Source: Isoetes taiwanensis
Lineage: Eukaryota; Streptophyta; Lycopodiopsida; Isoetales; Isoetaceae
Direction of reading: 5' to 3'
Length of the DNA: 64,000 nucleotides
Assembly: GCA_021234155.1 (NCBI GenBank)
Contig: JAJEKV010000066.1
Location: 6,238,800 to 6,302,799 of the forward strand
The translations under genes were made by a program, and so were the position numbers. How positions within the stretch are numbered: the first letter of the stretch is position 1; every line of letters begins with the position of its first letter. Positions 57,428 to 64,000 of the stretch are shown here, piece after piece. A model generated the notes under the pieces. It saw only the letters and a list, made by a program, of their open reading frames with translations. It made no database searches and was not told the origin of the DNA.

Positions 57428-57806
57428 AGATAAGATAAGATAAGATAAGATAAGATAATTTTTTTTCATCCACGAGAACCCAATCGGGTTATGGGACCTA
57501 ATACAAAAGAAGGGCATAACCCCGAACTAGAGCAAGGGACAAAGCCCTGTCACATGCACAAAAGAAACAAAAACAGAGAAGGATTATAAATATGAACACA
57601 TTAAACGTAGCCCAACCAAGGGTTCATGGGCCAAGTGTCTCGAATGATTGCAATGCCACCCCTATAGACTGCATATTTTTGCTGTAACCGTGCCTCCCTG
57701 ACTCTACAGAGCTCCTCGTGCCGTCTAGACAATTGCACTGGGGAAAGATCCTCTTGTACTCAATAGGGAGTACCCTTAGGTGGTTGCCATATTGCAGAAT
57801 ATACAA
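57428..57806 (-). mobile_element. LINE 3' end with (TTATC)n tail
   Basis: On the minus strand a C-terminal frame (RRHEELCRVREARLQQKYAV then IAIIRDTWPMNPWLGYV, 57745-57610) is followed by a 3' UTR. That UTR ends in TATTAGGTCCCATAACCCGA, GGGTTCTCGTGGATGAAAAA and about six TTATC units (57460-57428). The GGTCCCATA...GTGGA signature is shared with copies A, D and E, so this is a related family. Its tail lies just upstream of the zf-RVT fragment, so these are two insertions. Confidence 0.75.
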
Positions 57807-57809
57807 TCT

Positions 57810-60796
57810 ATCCTAGAAACATGCTAATGTAGTATAAGTTAGCAGTTCTTGTCAGCAATTTGTGTTCACAGTAGTACAAGATAACATTTTTTTACTAGCA
57901 GTAAAGCTATCATCTTCTCCTATCAATCAACTTGTGTGTCCTAATAATGAATGCATGCAATTTGCTAGCAACAAGCATCATTGTAAATTTAAAATAGAAA
58001 CTATAAACTAGCATTTTCCACTATATTCTAGAACTAAAGGGAAGCTTATGATTTTTGCAATTAAAAAACATTAGGACACATGTAGCAAGACCTGAAGCAG
58101 CAAATTAGAATCAATTGCAACTACCAGTTACTAGTCTTTCTACCACGACGTTATTAACAATACATGGCACACAAATGTTGTAAAGAATACAATCTAGTTA
58201 AACAAATTCTAAAACAATTTTGTCTAGACAGTCATATTCAAACAACAAATTCACAAAACTACATACAATGAATGAAATTGCAATGCTTGCAAGTAATAAA
58301 TCCCTGGTTACCATTAAGTAATTCTCCCAAAACTCCTCCTCCTCCTCCTCTAAATAGTACTCCACAATTGTGCATTATATAGTACATTTGATCTCATCTA
58401 ACAATAACTTCCACCCTTCGCAACCAACCCAATCCAATCCCCAAGCCTGCCTCACTACTAGTTAATACTTTTTGCATATATCACATGGTAGCATCATGAT
58501 GGTTTCTTAAATGTCCCAAGAGAGACTTGAACACAAAGCCTCCTAATTGCTAATCCAAAGACTAATAGGGAGGTGCAAGATCGGATCAGATTCCAAGACA
58601 ATATCTTCGATGTCATCATCTAATTCCTCCACTTTTAATGTCAATGTTGCGAAGCAATCTGTAGTTCCTCTGAATCACTATTCTAGACATTACCTTGTCA
58701 TGATTTGATCATCATCAAAGGTGTTAGAGACTCAAAAGATTTCTAGCTATTCTTAGGATGACCTTACTCAGAATAATAAATGCATTATGTGATTGACATG
58801 TTCAATGGTGGTTATGCTCATACAAACAATATGATGGCTAGCATTGATACTATACTAAAACCAACATTTCCATAGATATTGTGGAGCTTTTATAGAAGAG
58901 GAAGGAAGTTGATGCTTTTAACAGAGACATAGTCCGTATTGATTAAGTCATCTATGACTGGAAGAAGACATGGAGTTGTTCAATGGATTATAAGTCTCGT
59001 CTTTGGACACCTTCATAATTGAGATTTAAGAATGCCAAGCAACTCCAATATCAATTGCAAATGTATATGCTCCTCAAATTCGAGAGGCTGACACTTACAC
59101 CATTAGAAAAGGAGATCTCATCCCGCATCTTTCATCAATTGACTAGATTGAGATTGGAATAGCCCAAACCACTCATTTGGGATGCAGATCTTCCTCTTGA
59201 CATTGTAGAACAACCATTGCTTTGCTGAAGGAGTACAATATTATCTTTACTTGACATAGCTCTACCCCGATTCTGTAGAGAGGATGAACGAGACAGGATT
59301 CTCCTATGTGCCAATCATGACCCACTAAAAAAGTTCTAAAGAAGTATGCATAGATATGGAAGCCTAAAAAAGCACAGATGAAACTATAAAGGCCATCTAG
59401 GTCCATTCACCATCCAGCATTGTTGACTATATGCCGTCCATATTTCATCTGAAACCAATCCTCAACAAATGAATCGTTTGGAGTCTTTTTCAAGAAAGTT
59501 TTATTTTTCCTTTATCCTATCATAATATCAGGTTCTACATATATTGTTGTCAGGCCTGAGGCAAGAGAAAGTGACAAATAACTATTTGAGCCTATCTAAG
59601 GCTCGATTTTGGTTGCATACCACATGGTAAGTTCAATCAAGCATGTAGCCCCTCATTGCCCTTGTCTGCTTTGGTCTGTTAGCTAAGCATACACAAGGAG
59701 TAGGCGCTAGGCTAGCAGTGGGATGGTAGAACTTGATTTGTCTAAGATATGAGAGATTGCATGCAAGAAAAATGGAGCACTTCTGTTGATGTAGTCATCG
59801 AAGTAGAATACTTCACTTAAACAGTTGTTGGTGGCTCACTTCTAAAGTTTAGGCTTCAACATTGAAAATTAAAAGTCACTTTTACCTAGTCTGCAGCGGA
59901 GAAGACTAACTCTAACAATGTTTTAGGTAGGCACTCTGGACCAAGCCTTAAGTTTGAAATGTTTGATACCATTCTTAGGCGTCCTGGCCATTCAGAGAAG
60001 GAAAAAAAAGGGGGGAATGGCCGGGCAAAAATTTGCCTGGAATAGAAAGGCAGACGAAACTTTTACCATGTAATTGAAATGGGAGGTAAATACTTTGCCC
60101 TTCAAATTAATTCTTTCAAATTTAAGGCTTGCTTTGGACTAGGTGAATATGTTATGAATGGAAAGTTTTTGATCAGAGGTTTTCCAACGAACTTGGTTGA
60201 TCATTCAAGCTTTTCTCTTGAAGATATGGCAAAGTTACCGATTAGCGGCGCACTTCGTAAATAGGATTTTTAGATTTAAATTTTAAAATTATTATTTTCC
60301 CATTCCTCCTCCCTAAAATTCTAAGGCTTTTATAAATAGCTCTTAATCTAGGCATCCACATTAGATGTATTTGATCTGGAAAGCTTGTGTCGAGAGCTTT
60401 CCAATAGTATGCTTTTCAAGCAAAATGGGCATTTCTAAAAAAATGTATGGCCAATTTACGAATTAACGGCGTACTCTAAAAATTCATTTGGCGCAATCCA
60501 CTGCCAGGATATTCTATTGGAATTTTTGTCTGAAAAATCCCACTTTGGTCTACTTTTTGGATCCCTTTAAAAACACACTAGTTTCAGAATATCTATATCT
60601 TGAGTTTGAGATTGCCAAAAGTGGCACTATATATAGTTCTGTATCATGGCCTTGTGTGGTCTTCGTGGACATTAACATAATACCTACCTACCTACCCACC
60701 TATCTTCCTCTTCTTTCTTAATTAGATAAGAAATAGAGAAATTTACGAGACTCTAAGGAAATCTTGAGGAATATTGGGGAGAAATCTAGAACAATA
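57810..60796. other. Intergenic; weak LINE-endonuclease-like trace near 59060
   Basis: Mostly AT-rich sequence. A short phrase ATPISIANVYAPQIREAD (59040-59090) resembles the start of a LINE APE endonuclease strand but is isolated. The minus-strand 77-codon and plus-strand 61- and 77-codon frames are unrecognised. A hairpin GGAAAGC/GCTTTCC lies near 60378-60402. Confidence 0.35.
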
Positions 60797-61105
60797 CTAG
60801 TAATGGTGCCTAGCGTTGCTGGGCATAAGTTGGGAACCTGTGTGGACGGAAACATATTCATCTCAGACTCCTTTTCATAAATCTAATATAATAGAAACCA
60901 AGTCCAGCATTGCTAGGCCATAATAGATTTTTGTGTATTCGACACTCTTCCCCTTTCCTTTGTCTTTTGCTCTATCTCGCGTTTCCTTTTTTCATCATTT
61001 TCTTACGCACTTTCTTTTTCCCTTTTCCCCTTTTCCTATTTCCGTACATGTTTTCTTTTTCCTTTCTCCCCCCTTTTTGGGTTGCCCCTAGGGGGCAAAC
61101 CCTCG
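60797..61105 (+). mobile_element. Polypyrimidine repeat element P, truncated copy
   Basis: ACTAGTAATGGTGCCTAGCG, the CTAGCGTTGCTGGGCA hairpin and the GACTCCTTTTCATAAATCTA stretch match the head at 33957-34100. Only about 140 bases of polypyrimidine body follow, ending at a palindrome GGGTTGCCCCTAGGGGGCAA (61078-61102). The conserved tail is absent. Confidence 0.85.
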
Positions 61106-61327
61106 CTTATGTGGGTTTCTGGTATATTCTAGGTATATGCTAGAATATACATAGGATATGCCGGTAACTGCTCCAAACCTATTGTTCCCTGTAAACTGTT
61201 GGTCACTTGCATTTTGGATTTGTATTTATTTTTCCTTTCATGCATCGTGCGTGTTTCATGTAGTTCTAGAGTGATTGCTTCTAGATAAGATCGTTGAGAT
61301 TGTAAACCCTTTTTCTTTTTTAATTAG

Positions 61328-61845
61328 GGGAAAGGCTATACTGGTGAAGAACAACTCAAGGATGATTTGGAAGGTGCACATCTTGTTATTATTCCTGCTG
61401 GAGTTCCTCGTAAACCAGGGATGATACGTGATGATTTATTCAATATCAATGCTGGTATTGTCATGTCATTATTAAAGGCAATTGCAAAGTACTCCCCGTT
61501 TATAAGTGTATCAAAATTGTCAAACCCATTATTTCTCATGATTCACAGTTCATAAAGTATGGCTTTGATGGCTTGCTTCTTTTAAGATCACGATCCTTGC
61601 ATGTAAGAGAAAATGCCCGATATATAATTGAAGTCGTTTGCATCGCTAATAATAATGGTTAATGGTTTAAAAATCTGTTTACTCATTAGTAGCATTGCTC
61701 TTCTGATGTCCATTATATATATCAACAGTAAAATCACATGATTGAATGAAAATTGATGGTCAATGCTTCTTGGCTACAGGCCTTAGTGACCATGATTAGC
61801 AATCATGTCAATCCGACTGTTCCAATTGCAGCTGTGGTTCCCATT
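61328..61845 (+). pseudogene. Malate dehydrogenase exon pair (organellar/peroxisomal type), partial
   Basis: After a TTTTTAATTAG acceptor, 61328-61497 reads [40 protein letters not shown] and [17 protein letters not shown]. This is the MDH region containing the conserved R-K-P-G-M-(T)-R-D-D-L-F-N-x-N signature with the substrate-binding Arg residues. The next exon starts after GGCTACAG at 61780: ALVTMISNHVNPTVPIAA, homologous to the NPVNSTVPIA segment. MDH interconverts malate and oxaloacetate with NAD. The first exon end has no clean GT in phase, and after VPIAA a stop follows. The Rossmann N-terminus and the C-terminal half are missing, so it is a partial gene copy. Confidence 0.85.
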
Positions 61846-62690
61846 TCATAAGTTATTGCTTTGATGACATGCTTCCTTTTAGATCATCTTCTTTGTATGT
61901 AAGAAAAAATACCTGATAGAATTGAAGTCATTTGATATAGAAGTGAAGTCGTTTGCATCTCTAATAATAATGGTCTCAAAATCTGTTCACTCATTAGTAG
62001 CATTGTCCTTCGGACATCCACAATATCTATCAAGTTTTGAATTACATGATTGAAAGAAAACTGATGGTCAATGCTTCTGAGTCTTGACTCAGAACTTAGG
62101 AACCATGATTAGCAATCCCGTCAATTCAAATGATTCCCATTTCATAAATTATTACGCTGATGACATGCTTCCTTTTAGATCATGTTCTTTATATGTAGAA
62201 AAAAATACCTGATAGAATTGAAGTCATTTGCATCGCTAATAATAATGGTTTGAAAATCTGTCTACTCATTAGTAGCATTGTCCTTCCGAAGTCCACAATA
62301 TATGTCAGAGTTGAATTACATGATTGAATGAAAACTGATGGTCAAAGGCTTCTTAGCTACAGGCCTTAGTGGCTAAGGTTAGAAATCCTGTCAACTCAAC
62401 TGTTCCATTTGTAGCTGAATGGTTCCCATTTCAAAAACTATTACTTTGATGACATGCTTCCTTTTAGATTATGTTCTTTGTATGTGGGAAAATATGCCTA
62501 ATATAGAATTGAAGTCGTTTGATAAAGAATTGAAGTCATTTGTATCTCTAATAATAATGGTTTGAAATTTTGTTTACTCATTAGTAGCATTGTCCTTATG
62601 ACGTCCACAATATATAATCAAGAGTTTGAAATACATGATTGAATGAAAACTGATGGTCAATACTTCTTGGCTACATGCCTTCAATTTATC
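61552..62690 (+). repeat. Tandem array of a 296-bp intron-plus-exon unit of the MDH copy
   Basis: The landmark GATGACATGCTTCCTTTTAG recurs at 61567 (variant), 61863, 62159 and 62448, giving spacings of 296, 296 and 289 bases. Each unit has AATAATAATGGTTTGAAAAT, CTCATTAGTAGCATTGTCCT, then GGCTACAGGCCTTAGTGAC or its remnant and the exon phrase ATGATTAGCAATCC.GTCAA. The exon text degrades from unit to unit. The last unit lacks most of the exon. Confidence 0.9.
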
Positions 62691-62930
62691 AATTTTATTC
62701 AGAGCTGCGTTCTAATGCTGATTTTTGCGAGTTTTAATTCTTCATGTGTAGAATGAGCATCACATCCAAGCGTGGAGCTCTATATCCCTCTCAAATGTTG
62801 ATTCTGGATGTGGCAAGATAGAGCTTTAGCTAGTATAGTAATGTGCTTCAAGGTCATTATAGTAAAAAGTTCTTTTTGGGTTGATCTGATCTTTCGATCC
62901 ATTGCATTGCCGTCCTTTTTTTGTTTTTAG

Positions 62931-63859
62931 AACAACATGGCTAATTAATGGAAGGAGATTGGTAGGCAAAGTGAAGAATGTTGCAGAACTTAGGACACTC
63001 TCTTCAGCTAGGCACAGTGATGAACAGCCTTGCCAACCTTGTCTAACATGCGGCAGTTCGGTATCCTAGGAAGTGGTAAGTTTCCGACAAGCATCTTTAT
63101 TTCAAAGCTATAAAGGACCACTATTGTTTTCTGAAAAAAGAATGTTTGTAACGAATGTTCAGTTCTTCACAGACCTATACTTCCCTTATTATGTGAGCTG
63201 AACATCTTTGTGCCTTAGGAACATCCTCTATACGATCAAGTTTAAAGGATCGAACAACATGCCAAGCGATATAGGGTTCTAAACACACAAAATATGTCTT
63301 TCCTTTATCTCATTCTTTGTTTGGTCCCAACATTAATTTGTGCACAAATTTCAGACTTTATGCTAGAGCTAAAATCTTCCAATGCTGATGATATATGCAT
63401 ATGAAGTCTTTAGATTTCGTGGAAGGTTTCTAGAAGACACAAAATTAGATTGTCTTGAAGTGGCAATAGAAAAGTAAAAATTTTATAATGCAAATTGCTG
63501 ATTGATATATGCATATGAAGGCTTTAGATTTCATGGTAGGTCTAATAGAAGCCACAGATTTAGATTGTTTTGAGGTTGGAAAAAGCTTGACAATAGAATA
63601 CCAAAAATTATTTCTGTCTTGCAGTTTTAAAGGCGCAACAAGAATTCTAAACTTGACTGATCACTTCTATTCACAGATAGTGGAAGACTGGCCTGGCCTT
63701 CCTGCTGGTGTAAAGTTTGATCCAAGTGACAAGGAACTACTTGAACATCTTACAACAAAGGTAGGAAGCAGCACCCTAAAACCTCATCCATTTATTGATG
63801 AAATCATTCCTACTTTAAGTGACTCAAAGAACTATCATTCATACACCCAGGGCATTTAA
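62931..63859 (+). pseudogene. SOG1-like NAC transcription factor, 5' exons
   Basis: Exon a, after a TTTGTTTTTAG acceptor, covers 62931-63075 and reads TTWLINGRRLVGKVKNV with a Cys pair (PCQPCLTCGSS), as at the N-terminus of SOG1-like NAC proteins. It has one in-frame TAG at 63067-63069 and ends at a GTG|GTAAGT donor. Exon b starts after TTCTATTCACAG at 63677, in the same phase: IVEDWPGLPAGVKFDPSDKE, LLEHLTTKVG, then KPHPFIDEIIPTL. This is NAC subdomain A/B sequence, and KPHPFIDEFIPT is characteristic of the SOG1 group. A frameshift in the following CYTHP region then ends it at 63859. SOG1 regulates the plant DNA damage response. The rest of the NAC domain is not visible before the window ends, so this is a pseudogene or a partial copy. 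Confidence 0.8.
63389..63600 (+). repeat. 114-bp-spaced tandem duplication inside the SOG1-like intron
   Basis: GATATATGCATATGAAGTCT at 63389 and GATATATGCATATGAAGGCT at 63503 begin two copies that share TTTAGATTTC.TGG and TTAGATTGT.TTGA. The 116-codon frame that crosses the second copy is intronic up to 63676. Confidence 0.8.
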
Positions 63860-64000
63860 ATTAACATTTGTGAGGAATAAAAGCTGGCTTAATGGCAGGA
63901 ACATGGGATACATAGATGCCGGAAGTTCATTGCTGTCATCAGCAATGCTAGTTGCTCTTTACATTGTGCAGCTTGCAATGCATATTCTGACAAGTCAAAG

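Noticed and set aside
1-64000. tRNA, rRNA and other structured RNA genes
   Set aside because: I looked for tRNA A/B box patterns and rRNA-like stretches and saw none I could support; a covariance-model scan would be decisive.

Overview
The window reads as nuclear DNA of a land plant with a large, repeat-rich genome. The evidence is a set of plant-specific gene remains: an auxin response factor PB1 domain, a PAT1-type GRAS protein, a SOG1-like NAC protein, a peroxisomal/mitochondrial-type malate dehydrogenase with introns, and plant FCP1-like HAD proteins. Plant hAT, MULE, Ty3/gypsy and LINE elements are also present. A seedless plant (lycophyte, fern or bryophyte) is a reasonable guess from the decayed, gene-fragment-rich composition, but the sequence does not settle this. 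I found no clearly intact conventional gene; almost every recognisable coding segment carries stops, frameshifts or deletions.

Layout. 1-2.2 kb: a Ty3/gypsy gag fragment abuts a hAT transposase pseudogene. 2.8-4.6 kb: locally duplicated repeat blocks, including two copies of a 160-bp foldback. 4.9-8.1 kb: degenerate minus-strand coding sequence, including a protein kinase pseudogene. 9.2 kb: an array of GACGC motifs. 11.4-12.1 kb: ARF C-terminus. 12.4 kb: a degenerate Asn-Ser-Asp-like repeat. 13-18.4 kb: unrecognised broken ORFs, an array of seven TCGACTCGCGAGTCGA-type palindromes and an FCP1/NIF-like HAD phosphatase relic. 19.2-21.8 kb: two 5'-truncated LINEs. 22.2-22.6 kb: partial MITE. 22.8-24.4 kb: an unrecognised minus-strand gene-like region. 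27.3-32.3 kb: a Ty3/gypsy element with a 5' LTR, broken gag, protease and RT, truncated in RNase H. 32.4-33.1 kb: a giant near-perfect foldback. 34-36 kb: a polypyrimidine repeat with conserved ends. 37 kb: LINE and MITE. 39.1 kb: a clean MITE with TIRs and a TSD. 40.2-41.9 kb: a GRAS pseudogene with its 3' part tandemly duplicated. 44 kb: a MULE SWIM-domain remnant. 45.8-46.4 kb: a second HAD relic. 47.7-54.6 kb: a GC-rich cluster of LINEs, one carrying a 671-bp insertion. 54.8-56.4 kb: an inverted copy of the polypyrimidine family. 56.4-57.8 kb: two minus-strand LINE ends. 60.8 kb: a third polypyrimidine copy. 61.3-62.7 kb: malate dehydrogenase exons with a tandemly amplified 296-bp intron/exon unit. 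62.9-63.9 kb: a SOG1-like NAC pseudogene or partial gene.

The parts do not form a pathway. The window is a graveyard of transposable elements and fragments of regulatory genes. The candidates for undescribed structure are the palindrome array and its associated unknown ORFs, the polypyrimidine element family, and the MITE family that exists both in a normal and in a fully palindromic form.
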